A stretch of 64,000 bases of DNA, from the NCBI GenBank assembly GCA_963822825.1, contig CAWGIW010000021.1, positions 33,495-97,494 of the forward strand, written 5' to 3'. Positions 1 to 11,137 of the stretch are shown in pieces. Below the pieces are notes generated by a model. The model did no database searches and was not told the DNA's origin. It saw only the letters and a program-made list of their open reading frames with translations. The DNA comes from JAWWPY01 sp963822825. GTDB taxonomy: Bacteria; Actinomycetota; Actinomycetes; Streptosporangiales; Streptosporangiaceae. Each line of letters starts with the position of its first letter. Position 1 is the stretch's first letter. Both the position numbers and the translations under genes were made by a program.

Positions 1-1778
1 GCCTGCTCTCCCCGCACGGCCGCTGCGGGCGTAGGGCCGGATGCCCGCGGCACGAGCCCCGACGCACTGATGGCCGCCGCCGACGCCAAGGCTTGTGCGG
101 AGCAGGACCTTTTCCCGCCGGCGACGGCCGGTCAGGTCATGGCCGGCCGGCTCACCGTGCCGCATTTCCCCGCGGTGACGATCGACCCCGGGCGCGACGG
201 CGCCGTCAACTGGTCGATGGACCCTTGGCACAATCCCTCGTGGACGGCCGACTTCATATCCGCGGAATGGGTGGAGCCGCTCATCAGCCGGTATCTGGCG
301 GCGGCCCTCGAGCGGCCGCTTACCGGACCCGGGCCAAGGCCCTGCTGCAAGGCTGGCTGCGGCAGGTGCCACTGCCTGAGCGCAACCCGAGCGCCCTGAT
401 CTGTTCCGCTCAGGCGTTCCCGGGCCAGAACTGGATCGACAGCCAGATCCCCGCTCAGGTCAACTACTCCGCCCAGCACTGGATGGGGGCCTGGAATCAC
501 GGGCTCCTCCAGGACCTGGCGCTCCTGCGGATCGGCTGTGGCTATCCCGCGCACGCGTGGGGCGGGCAGCCAGTCAAGTGGCGGGCCATCGCCCGGCAGC
601 AGATGCTCGACTCATTCGCCCCTAACCGGCTCGGGCCCGCAATAGACGCTCAGGGAGTGACCAACGAGCAGTCGACCGGCTATGCGAGCTTCGCCCACAC
701 CCTCTGGGTCGCCGCTGAGCAAGAACTGACCGCGTGCGGCTACCCGGTCCCGGCCATGATCAAGACCCGCGTCGCGCTCATGCCGATGTTCATCGCGCAA
801 TCTGTCCAACCCGACGGCAACGTGGCGCAGATCGGCGATACCTATCAGCTGCCGCCCGCCATGGTCCCCGGCAGCCCGGTCACCTACGCCGCGACGAAAG
901 GGAGGCGAGGATCGCCCCCGGCGCAGCGGGTGGCCGTCTATTCGGCCGGCTACGTGTTCGGCCGCTCAGGATGGGGAACGAAAGCGAGGCCGTTTGGCCG
1001 TCAGTCGTTCTACTCGCTGCGGTTCGGCCCTGGCCGGGAGATCCACGGCCACGACGACCACATGTCGGTGACCTACTATGCGCGCGGCCGCAACCTGATC
1101 ACCGACAGCGGGCATGACGGCTATGTGGCGAGCGCCTACCGCGAGTACCTGCGCTCACCCGAGGCGCAGAACGTCCTGGTGATGCCCGGCGTGCCGTTCA
1201 ACTCGGCCGCGCCCACCACCCTGACCCGCCAGTTCATCGGGACGTCCGGGCAGTTCTTCGAGTTCGCCGACACTGCCTTTGACGGTCATCCGCGCGACCG
1301 GAGCATCTTTATCTCCCAGCGGCCCGACATGATGGTGGTGCTGGACAGTGCCACCGGCGCCCGCAGCTACCAGCAGCTATGGCACCTCGACCCGGCCCTG
1401 ACCGTCACCACGCTGACCCCGTCGTGCGCTGTCGCCCGCCCGCAGCCTGACGACGGTACCCGGCTGTGGATTTGCCAGGTGGCGCTGCCCGGGCAGGCCC
1501 TGCCGCCCGGCTCCACCCAGGTCATCCGCGGGCAGACCCACCCCTGGCAGGGGTGGGTGTCCAGGCAGATGCTCCAGCGGACTCCAGCGGATGTGGTGGC
1601 CATAAACAGGACTGGGACCAGCACGGCGATACTGACCGTGGTCGTTCCGACCAGCCGCTCGGCCCCGGTGGCAACGCGGATCACCAGGCAGGCAGACGGG
1701 TGGCTCCGCCTTGAAGTGCGCACCGGCGGCAGCACCAAGCGCTTCCTGGTCAGCCTGGGCGGCTACATCATGCCGTAA
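1..1778 (+). CDS. heparinase II/III family protein, 5'-partial, one frameshift
   Basis: The reading frame is already open at base 1, so the N-terminus lies outside the window. Frame 1 carries the first part (WSMDPWHNPSWTADF) to about 315; from there the protein continues in frame 3 (YRTRAKALLQGWL) to the stop at 1778, so a single-base indel lies near 310-320. The C-terminal half (REIHGHDDHMSVTYY, then NLITDSGHDGY) is typical of the beta-rich heparinase II/III-like domain, family members of which cleave uronate-containing polysaccharides by elimination. The His-rich HGHDDH stretch fits the active-site strand. The substrate cannot be told from sequence. It stands alone, followed by a 28-bp tandem repeat and a convergent gene. 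Confidence 0.7.
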   Translation, partial: LLSPHGRCGRRAGCPRHEPRRTDGRRRRQGLCGAGPFPAGDGRSGHGRPAHRAAFPRGDDRPRARRRRQLVDGPLAQSLVDGRLHIRGMGGAAHQPVSGGGPRAAAYRTRAKALLQGWLRQVPLPERNPSALICSAQAFPGQNWIDSQIPAQVNYSAQHWMGAWNHGLLQDLALLRIGCGYPAHAWGGQPVKWRAIARQQMLDSFAPNRLGPAIDAQGVTNEQSTGYASFAHTLWVAAEQELTACGYPVPAMIKTRVALMPMFIAQSVQPDGNVAQIGDTYQLPPAMVPGSPVTYAATKGRRGSPPAQRVAVYSAGYVFGRSGWGTKARPFGRQSFYSLRFGPGREIHGHDDHMSVTYYARGRNLITDSGHDGYVASAYREYLRSPEAQNVLVMPGVPFNSAAPTTLTRQFIGTSGQFFEFADTAFDGHPRDRSIFISQRPDMMVVLDSATGARSYQQLWHLDPALTVTTLTPSCAVARPQPDDGTRLWICQVALPGQALPPGSTQVIRGQTHPWQGWVSRQMLQRTPADVVAINRTGTSTAILTVVVPTSRSAPVATRITRQADGWLRLEVRTGGSTKRFLVSLGGYIMP

Positions 1779-1781
1779 CGG

Positions 1782-1837
1782 GCGGCCGGGGAAACGAGCG
1801 CCTGAAAGAGCGGCCGGGGAAACGAGCGCCTGAAAGA
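1782..1837. repeat. 28-bp tandem direct repeat, two exact copies
   Basis: The unit beginning GCGGCCGGGGAAACGAGCG occurs at 1782-1809 and again, identically, at 1810-1837. It fills the gap between two convergent genes. It has no strong internal dyad, so it is not an obvious terminator. Confidence 0.9.
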
Positions 1838-1851
1838 ACGGAACATGCGGC

Positions 1852-2448
1852 TCAGGTCAGCTCGCCTGCCAGGCGTTCCTGCGCTTCGCTGATGACCGCC
1901 CAGACCACCTTCCCGCTCCAGCCGTCCGGGGTGTATGAGCCCCACCGGTCACTGAGCCGCTCGACAAGCAGTAGCCCCCGCCCGCATTCTGCCTCCGGAT
2001 CCACTTCGCGCCACGCCGGCGCCCGAGGGCTGCCGTCCCAGACCTGGATCAGCACATTCCGCTCGTCGGCGGCCAGCCAGAACCATACGGTGGGCAGCCC
2101 ACTGGGCGGCTGGTCGCCGGCCTGACCGCCCGCCGGGCCAGTGGACACCTGGACCGCGTTGGTGACGATCTCGGACACCAGGAGTTCGGCGGTCTCGACC
2201 AGATGATCGAGTCTCCATTCCCAGAGCACCAGCTTGGTGTGCAGCCGCGCACACGGCACCGCGCCCGGCAGGGCGCCGAGCTGGAGGTAGCTCCGCAGCG
2301 GCCACCCGTCCTCTGTGTCCAGCTGCTCCCGTTGTTGCGGAACGATGGAATGTACGGGCACGGACCGCAGGCGATCACGATCATGGGTCGGCCGGTCTAA
2401 CTGCTGGGTCGAACGCGGAAAGCGAAGTCGCGACCGCGCGGCGGCCAT
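1852..2448 (-). CDS. ATP-binding protein, anti-sigma factor-like (HATPase_c)
   Basis: A 198-residue protein of the small actinomycete family related to RsbW/SpoIIAB serine kinases. The N-box region reads LLVSEIVTNAVQVS (about residues 89-102), with a G-box-like ECGRGLLLVERLSDRWG (about 153-169), so an ATP fold is likely. Members are usually encoded beside XRE and DUF397 genes, but this copy has no such neighbour. It runs convergently with the heparinase-type gene. The first about 50 residues are low-complexity, so a downstream start is possible. A role as anti-sigma factor is inferred from the family only. Confidence 0.75.
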   Translation of the reverse strand: MAAARSRLRFPRSTQQLDRPTHDRDRLRSVPVHSIVPQQREQLDTEDGWPLRSYLQLGALPGAVPCARLHTKLVLWEWRLDHLVETAELLVSEIVTNAVQVSTGPAGGQAGDQPPSGLPTVWFWLAADERNVLIQVWDGSPRAPAWREVDPEAECGRGLLLVERLSDRWGSYTPDGWSGKVVWAVISEAQERLAGELT

Positions 2449-2914
2449 GGTCCCGCTCAGGCATGGTCAGTAACTCCATCAATTCGTTCGGGCGCAGGCG
2501 TGCCTGCTTGCGAGCATCAACGCTCTGGCCAGCGCTGTCTAGTCCGCCCCAACCAGGCAGCTATGCGCGGAATGCGCTGGATCTCTGACTCCGAGTAACC
2601 AGCGCGTCTAGACTGTCGTCGGCGAAGCCCTCGTGAAGTGGCGGGTTTCCGGCGCCGAACGGACCGGGTACTCTCCGCTACCGCCGCCGTATGGAGCGGG
2701 CCTACCAGGCAAGAAGGGTTGAGCGCAGCGCACGCCGCCCCATCAGAAAGGCGTGGGGGCGCGCTGCCTCGTCACCTGAGGCGAGCCCGGCCGGGGTGGG
2801 CGCCAGGCGACCCAGAAGACAGCAAGTGCTGGCCGGACCGCTACCCGATTCTGGCCACGCCCTCTCGCCCTGCTGAGGATGAAAGATACGCGCCAGGCCG
2901 CCGTTCAGCAGAGA
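2449..2914. other. intergenic region without a supported gene
   Basis: About 460 bp between the divergent ATP-binding gene and the aconitase promoter. A short plus-strand open frame (2638-2922) has no recognisable domain, no clear ribosome binding site and an Arg/Pro-rich shadow composition, so it is not called. No RNA gene or strong hairpin was recognised. Confidence 0.5.
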
Positions 2915-2979
2915 TAGCTTGACGTCGAGATAAGTTTCGCCCTACGGTGAGTTCCGTAAGTTAGCTCGACGTCGAGATA
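2915..2979 (+). promoter_or_regulatory. acnA promoter with two operator-like palindromes
   Basis: TAGCTTGACGTCGAGATA (2915-2932) and TAGCTCGACGTCGAGATA (2962-2979) differ by one base and are centred 47 bp apart. The second contains the perfect palindrome CTCGACGTCGAG (2965-2976). The first overlaps a good -35 (TTGACG, 2919-2924) followed after 18 bp by TACGGT (2943-2948). Two identical sites bracketing the -10 look like a repressor pair. Aconitase genes of other actinobacteria are repressed by the TetR-type AcnR; whether that applies here is inference, as no tetR gene is next to acnA. Confidence 0.55.
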
Positions 2980-3110
2980 CCTTGCTGGCGGCTCCCTTCA
3001 TTCTCTCCCATCGGGGCGCGAACCCGAAGGCCGCCGGGCCGATAGGTTCATGCAAGGCGTTCTGCGGCAGGATGCAGGAAGAGCCGGACAGGACAGGAGG
3101 CCAGCAGACA

Positions 3111-5843
<2,733 letters not shown>

Positions 5844-5922
5844 GCGGCCCCGCCGGGCCGGACAGGCATGTAATCATGTAAACGTTGGCGGAGCGTGATG
5901 CGGCTGGCCCTTGGAGCACTGG

Positions 5923-7209
5923 ATGGCTGAACCCAGACTCGTAGTTGAGCACCGTGAGCACCTCTGGTACCTCCTGGCTGAGGCGGCCCAGCTGGAGCAC
6001 ATGATCATGTGCCAGTACCTCTATGCGGGCTTCAGCCTGAAGCAGGACGCGGCCGAGGGTCTGACCGCGGAGCAGGCGGCCGCGGTCGCGAGGTGGCGGG
6101 AGGTGCTGCGCGGGATCGCGGTCGAGGAGATGCTCCATTTCGCGCTGGTCGCCAACCTCATGTCCTCGATCGGCGCCGCTCCGGTCATGACCAGGCCTAA
6201 CTTCCCGCAGCGCTCGAATTACTTCCCCCCGGGCGTCCAGCTTGATCTGCTGCCATTCGGCGACGCCGCACTCACCCATTTCCTGTACCTGGAACGACCT
6301 GAGGGCATGGAACGGCAGGACGCCGAGGGATTCGTTCCCGGCGCGCCCCCGCACGAGCCGGTGGAGCCGGGCGAGGCGCTGCCGCGGGTGCAGGATTTCG
6401 CCACCGTCGGGCATCTCTACCGGGGCATCGCCGAAGGGCTCAGCCATCTGGTCAGGACCCTGGGGGAAGGCGCCGTGTTCGTCGGGCCGCCCCGCACCCA
6501 GGCGACCCCGGAGTTGTTCCGCTGGCCTAAGCTAATCGCCGTGACGGACCTGCGGTCCGCGCACGCGGCCATCGAGGAAATCATCGAGCAAGGCGAGGGC
6601 GCCCGCGGTGACTGGCGGTCCGCACACTACGGCCGCTTCCTGGCCATGTGGGAGGAGTACGGCGAACTACGCAAGCAGGACCCGTCATTCGAGCCGGCCC
6701 GGCCGGTCATCGCCGCCTTCACCCGGCAGCCCTTCGACGTCCCGCTGCCGCAGCCGGTGCTCACCGAGCCGGCGGCGGGCGCGGTCGCGGATCTGTTCAG
6801 CCTCGGCTACGAAGTACTGCTGCAGATGCTGACCCGGTTCTTCACCCACACGGATGAGAGTGATGAGCAGCTGGAGCTGCTGATCGACGGTGCTTTCGGG
6901 CTCATGACCGGGGTCCTCGAGCCCCTCGGCTCGGCTCTCTCCCGGCTGGCCGCCGGAGCCGGCTACCCGGAGCGGACAGCGGGCCCGGTGTTCGAGATGT
7001 ACTACCAGATGGGCAACTTCGTTCCCTCGCGGGAAGCCGCGTGGGCGGTGCTGAGTGAACGGGCCGCCGTGCTGGCGAATCGCTGTGCCAGCGCGGGCGC
7101 AGCGCAGGCCCTTCCCTCGGCCGTGAGCACGGCGGGGGAACGCGCGGCCGGCATCGCCGCCCAGCTTGCTGCGCATGTGCCGCCCGGACTTCGCGCCGTC
7201 ACGGCGTGA
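5923..7209 (+). CDS. ferritin-like domain protein (VioB/RebD C-terminal type)
   Basis: 428 residues. The N-terminal two thirds match the ferritin-like domain seen in iminophenyl-pyruvate dimer synthases: EAAQLEHMIMCQYLYAGFSLK supplies one Glu/His pair and RGIAVEEMLHFALVANLMSS the EExxH metal pair. The family binds iron and acts as oxidase or unknown; no bisindole pathway genes are here, so the substrate is open. ATG 5923 is preferred over TTG 5911 because GGAG (5913-5916) is six bases ahead. The stop overlaps the GTG of the next gene (GTGA, 7206-7209), so it is probably co-translated with the transporter. Confidence 0.75.
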   Translation: MAEPRLVVEHREHLWYLLAEAAQLEHMIMCQYLYAGFSLKQDAAEGLTAEQAAAVARWREVLRGIAVEEMLHFALVANLMSSIGAAPVMTRPNFPQRSNYFPPGVQLDLLPFGDAALTHFLYLERPEGMERQDAEGFVPGAPPHEPVEPGEALPRVQDFATVGHLYRGIAEGLSHLVRTLGEGAVFVGPPRTQATPELFRWPKLIAVTDLRSAHAAIEEIIEQGEGARGDWRSAHYGRFLAMWEEYGELRKQDPSFEPARPVIAAFTRQPFDVPLPQPVLTEPAAGAVADLFSLGYEVLLQMLTRFFTHTDESDEQLELLIDGAFGLMTGVLEPLGSALSRLAAGAGYPERTAGPVFEMYYQMGNFVPSREAAWAVLSERAAVLANRCASAGAAQALPSAVSTAGERAAGIAAQLAAHVPPGLRAVTA

Positions 7210-8494
7210 CCTCGCGCTCGCGGCCGCATCCCGTCAGTCCAGTCAGCGCTGGCCGCGCTGGTGACGGGGGGGCCGCGGGCCGACTCGGGCGCGCCGCCGC
7301 CATCCTCGTCATCGGCATCGTCGCGCTCGCGTTCAACCTGCGGGCCGCGATCACCAGCCTGCCGCCGGTTTTCCCCGAGCTGTCGGCCCAGCTGCGGTTG
7401 TCTTCGGCGGAGCTCGCCGTCCTCGCTTCCTTGCCCGTGCTGTGCTTCGCCGTTTTCTCCGGCGTGGCGGCGCCGCTCAGCCGCCGGTTCGGGGAAGAAC
7501 GCGTGCTCGAGGCGGCGCTGGGCCTGCTGGCCGCGGGCCTGCTGCTGCGCGGGGCGCTGCCGGGGGCGATGCTGCTGCCGGGAACAGCGCTCGCCGGCGC
7601 CGCGATCGCGCTGATGAATGTTCTGCTGCCCAGCCTGGTCAAGCGGCGTGCCCCGCGCCGGGCCGGGCTGCTGATCGGCGTCTACCTGCTGAGCCTGTCC
7701 GCCGGCTCGATCCTCAGCTCGCTGATCGCCGTTCCCGTGTACCGGGCCGGGGGTGGGTCGGTCCGGCTGGTTCTGGGCCTGTGGGCCGCGCCGGCCATAG
7801 TCGCCGCCGTGGCCTGGTTTCCGCAGAGCAGGTTCCGGTCCGGGCCGCCGGGCCCGGACGCGCCTCACCCTGACGCCCCGGGCCTGCCAGCCGGCTGCGG
7901 GTCTACCGGCACGCGCTGACCTGGCAGGTCACCATATTCATGGGGCTGCAGAGCCTCACCTATTACGCCACGCTCTCGTGGCTGCCCACGATGTTCCGTG
8001 ACCGCGGGGCCAGCGCCGTACACGCGGGCACCCTGCTGGCCCTGATGAACTTCGGCGGCGCCATCACGGCTCTGCTGGTCCCGGTGCTCGCGCACCGCGC
8101 CCCGAGCCAGCGCACCTTGATCGCGGGCGCGATCGCGGCGAGTGCGGCGGGCCTGGCCGGCGTCTGGTTCGCCCCCCTGGGCGAGGCCGTGGGCTGGATT
8201 CTCGTCCTGGGCCTGGGCCAGGGTGCGGCGCTCAGCCTGGCCATCTATTTCACGATGGCCCGGGCGCCCGATGCCGCGGCCTCCGCCTCCCTGTCCGGGT
8301 TCGCCCAGAGCGTCGGCTACCTGGTCGCCACGGTCGGCCCGCTGGCCGTCGGCTTCCTGCACGCCGCCACCGGCGGCTGGACCATCCCGATAGCGGCGCT
8401 GCTCGCCGTGCTCGGTTTCGAGCTCGCGGCGGGCTGGCAGGCGGCCCGGGCCAAAACCCTCCGCGGGTCCCAGCCACCGGCCCCCCTTCCATGA
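7206..8494 (+). CDS. MFS transporter, CynX/NimT type, one frameshift
   Basis: The first part (frame of 7206) holds helices 1-6, with ALAFNLRAAITSLPPVFPEL close to the family N-terminus. At about 7880 the frame changes and the protein continues LRVYRHALTWQVTIFMG to the stop at 8494 with the other six helices. CynX-like carriers of the inner membrane move cyanate, nitroimidazoles or other small solutes; the cargo is not predictable here. The start overlaps the stop of the ferritin-like gene by four bases. The one-base deletion may be a sequence error because both halves are otherwise well kept. Confidence 0.75.
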
Positions 8495-8513
8495 CCGGCC
8501 CCATTCCATGATC
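8489..8513. repeat. 25-bp direct repeat, copy 1
   Basis: An exact 25-bp match to 11113-11137, beginning CCATGACCGGCCCCATTCC. It overlaps the last codons of the transporter gene. The two copies bracket the kinase/regulator pair, 2624 bp apart. Confidence 0.95.
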
Positions 8514-8645
8514 CCGCGGGCGTGTTCCCGGCGCGATCGGGGATGGTACGCCGCCGGCGTGCGGCTGCTCGACACATTAACTGGCCATCCGCCCGTTGTA
8601 GCGTGTAGTGTGCGATCAGTTACAAAAAGTGATTTCGGGGGTGCG

Positions 8646-10685
8646 ATGAGATCACGCGAAGCGAGCTCAGCCTGGCCCGTGGCCGACCGTCCGGGCCGGC
8701 TCCAGCAGTGGTGGCTCGACCGGTCGGTGCGGGCGAAGGGCCTGACCGTGATCGCGATCCCGCTGATCGCCCTGATCGGCACCACCTCGGCGAGCCTGGC
8801 CCTGCAGCTCCAGGAACGCCAGGTACGCAGCGTCTCCCGGGCCGCCTCCGCCGTGATCACCTCGGCCGACCAGGTCCTGATCGACGCGATCAACGCGGAG
8901 ACCGGCGTCCGCGGTTACGCCGCGACGCGCGAACCGGCCTTCCTTGCCCCCTACCGCGACGCGCTGACGCGGATCGGCGCGGACCGGAAGTCACTGCGGA
9001 ACGCGGCTATCGCCCAAGGTGACAGCGGCCAGGAACGGGTGGCCGGCGCTACCGCCAGCCTGGCCTTCTCCGAGCTGGCGCAGCTGCGCTCGGCTGTCGC
9101 GGCGGGCGCCTCCGCCGGCGGCCTGCGCCCGGCCCTGGTGAGCGGGAAAGCGACCATGGACCGGCTGCGCGGCCAGATGGCCAGCCTTACGCGCGGCCCA
9201 ACGGCTGAGATGAACGTCCATCGCAACAACATCAACGGGCTGGAAACGGCGATTGATCTGCTCAACATCGCCGGCCTGCTGCTGGGGATACTCGCCGGGC
9301 TGCTGGGCATAGCCCTGTTCGCCTCGGGCATCTCCCGCCGGGTCGCCGCCGCCGCGGCGAACGCGGACCGGCTGGGAGAAGGGCTGGCTCTCGAACCGGC
9401 CAGCCCCTCAGGTGACGAACTCGGGCACCTGGCAGGCTCGCTGGTGGCGGCCGAAGGGCTCCTGGCCAGCCGGGCTGCCGAGCTGACGGCCGCCCGGGAT
9501 GAGGCGCTGAACGCCACGCGGGCCAAGAACGCGTTCCTGTCCAGCACGAGCCACGAGCTGCGGACACCGCTCAACTCCGTCCTCGGCTTCACCCAGCTCC
9601 TGGAGATGTCCGACCTCAGCGGCGAAGACCATGACAGCGTCGAGCGGATCCTGGGCGCCGGGCGCCATCTGCTCGCCCTCATCAACGAGCTCATCGACAT
9701 CGCCCGCATCGAGTCCGGTGAGCTCAGCCTCTCCGTCGAGCCGGTCGCGGTCCTTCCGCTGATCGAAGAGGCCAGCAGCCTCATGGGGCCCCTGGCCGCT
9801 GAACGCTCGATACGGCTCGTCCAGCACTGCCCGAATGCCGCCCTCGCGGCGTGCGCCGACCGGCAGCGGTTCGCCCAGATCCTGGTGAACCTGCTCTCCA
9901 ACGCCGTCAAATACAACCGCCGTGGCGGCAGCATTACGATCACCTGCCGGGAAGAAGGCACCGGCCAGGCCAGCGTCACCATCTCCGACACCGGGCCAGG
10001 CATGTCCGAGGAAGACCTCACGCGCATTTTCATCCCCTTCGAGCGACTCGGAGCCGAGCAGACCGGGATCGAGGGCACCGGGATCGGGCTGCCCCTGGCC
10101 CGCGCCCTCGCCGAGGCGATGGGCGGACGGCTCAGCGCATCGAGCGTCCCCGGTGAAGGATCAGCCTTCACCGTCACCCTGCCGCGCGCCCCCGACGTGG
10201 CCCCCGTCGCGGCCCACCGCACGCCACCGGCGTCGGCGGCGTCGGCGGGGTCGGCGCAACGCCGGGGCGGACCCACCCTCAACGTCCTCTACATCGAGGA
10301 CAACCCGGCCAACGTCGAGGTGGTCTCCCGGTTCCTGCGAGGCCGGCCAGGCATCAGCCTGCAGACCGCCGAGTCCGGCCAGGCCGGACTCGACTGCGCC
10401 ATCCGCGACATTCCCGACCTCATCCTGCTCGATCTGCACCTGAGCGACATCCACGGCGAGGACGTCCTTAAGGAACTCAGAGCCGAGCCAGCCACCGCTG
10501 GCATCGCGGTCGTGGTCCTCTCCGCCGAGGCCGCCCCGCGTATCATCCGCCGTCTCCTGGCCAGCGGTGCGCTCGCCTATCTCACCAAGCCCCTCAACCT
10601 CACCGAGCTCGGCCATCTGCTCGACTCCTTCGCCCCCGCCCAAGATCACCAGGCCCTCACACCGGACCGAAAGGCACCAGCATGA
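8646..10685 (+). CDS. hybrid sensor histidine kinase (CHASE3-HAMP-HisKA-HATPase-receiver)
   Basis: 679 residues. There are two membrane helices (about 29-52 and 200-222) flanking a CHASE3-like extracytoplasmic sensor, then a HAMP linker. The HisKA box is SSTSHELRTPLN with the phospho-His near residue 302. The ATP site shows NLLSNAVKYN, DTGPGM and GTGIGLPLA. A C-terminal receiver starts LNVLYIEDNPANVEVV, with LILLDLHL carrying the phospho-Asp near 596 and YLTKPLNL the Lys. ATG 8646 is chosen because GGGGG (8637-8641) precedes it; the open frame upstream to 8508 lies in the direct repeat. Its stop overlaps a 22-codon ORF that leads into the response regulator. The stimulus is unknown. Confidence 0.9.
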   Translation: MRSREASSAWPVADRPGRLQQWWLDRSVRAKGLTVIAIPLIALIGTTSASLALQLQERQVRSVSRAASAVITSADQVLIDAINAETGVRGYAATREPAFLAPYRDALTRIGADRKSLRNAAIAQGDSGQERVAGATASLAFSELAQLRSAVAAGASAGGLRPALVSGKATMDRLRGQMASLTRGPTAEMNVHRNNINGLETAIDLLNIAGLLLGILAGLLGIALFASGISRRVAAAAANADRLGEGLALEPASPSGDELGHLAGSLVAAEGLLASRAAELTAARDEALNATRAKNAFLSSTSHELRTPLNSVLGFTQLLEMSDLSGEDHDSVERILGAGRHLLALINELIDIARIESGELSLSVEPVAVLPLIEEASSLMGPLAAERSIRLVQHCPNAALAACADRQRFAQILVNLLSNAVKYNRRGGSITITCREEGTGQASVTISDTGPGMSEEDLTRIFIPFERLGAEQTGIEGTGIGLPLARALAEAMGGRLSASSVPGEGSAFTVTLPRAPDVAPVAAHRTPPASAASAGSAQRRGGPTLNVLYIEDNPANVEVVSRFLRGRPGISLQTAESGQAGLDCAIRDIPDLILLDLHLSDIHGEDVLKELRAEPATAGIAVVVLSAEAAPRIIRRLLASGALAYLTKPLNLTELGHLLDSFAPAQDHQALTPDRKAPA

Positions 10686-10750
10686 ATACCGTCCCCAGCA
10701 CGATCGGCCCCAGGCGCCCCCGCTACGACCCGGGAAGGCCATCCCCGTGA
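10682..10750 (+). CDS. 22-codon linking ORF between kinase and response regulator
   Basis: ATG 10682 overlaps the kinase stop (ATGA, 10682-10685). Its own TGA (10748-10750) overlaps the GTG start of the response regulator (GTGA, 10747-10750). The peptide starts MNTVPSTIGPRRPRYD. It has no domain. It may serve only to couple translation of the two signalling genes. A near-identical arrangement is seen between dxs and the ferredoxin reductase gene. Confidence 0.4.
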   Translation: MNTVPSTIGPRRPRYDPGRPSP

Positions 10751-11118
10751 ACCGCTCCGTGCTCTACATCGAAGACGACCCGAACAACATCCGCCTGGTA
10801 GAACGGCTGATGCACAAGCGCCGCCCGGACACTGAGCTGCGCGTGGCCACCAGCGGCCACGACGGCATCACCGCAGCCATCAGCGAACAGCCCGCCCTCA
10901 TCCTGCTCGACAACCGCCTCCCCGACGCGACCGGCTCCGTAGTCCTGCGCCAGCTCATCTCCGCAGAAGCCACCGCCGCGATCCCCGTCGTCATCGTCAG
11001 CGGTGACTCAGGCCGGGCCATCGCCAGCGAACTCCTCGCGGCCGGCGCGGCCGGCTTCCTCGTGAAGCCCTACGACATCCACCAGCTCATGGCCATCATC
11101 GACCGCTACCTCCCATGA
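10747..11118 (+). CDS. single-domain response regulator
   Basis: 123 residues, a receiver domain alone. RSVLYIEDDPNNIRLVERL supplies the acidic pocket, ALILLDNRLPDATG the phospho-Asp (about residue 56), and FLVKPYDIHQLM the conserved Lys. There is no output domain, so it probably acts by protein contact or in a phosphorelay with the hybrid kinase just upstream, to which it is linked by overlapping start/stop codons. GTG 10747 gives the exact family N-terminus. Confidence 0.88.
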   Translation: MNRSVLYIEDDPNNIRLVERLMHKRRPDTELRVATSGHDGITAAISEQPALILLDNRLPDATGSVVLRQLISAEATAAIPVVIVSGDSGRAIASELLAAGAAGFLVKPYDIHQLMAIIDRYLP

Positions 11119-11137
11119 CCGGCCCCATTCCATGATC
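11113..11137. repeat. 25-bp direct repeat, copy 2
   Basis: Identical to 8489-8513. It overlaps the stop of the response regulator gene, just as copy 1 overlaps the end of the transporter gene. Confidence 0.95.

Noticed and set aside
2638..2922. Plus-strand open frame of 94 codons before acnA
   Set aside because: No ribosome binding site, no domain, composition of a high-GC shadow frame, and it runs into the acnA operator.
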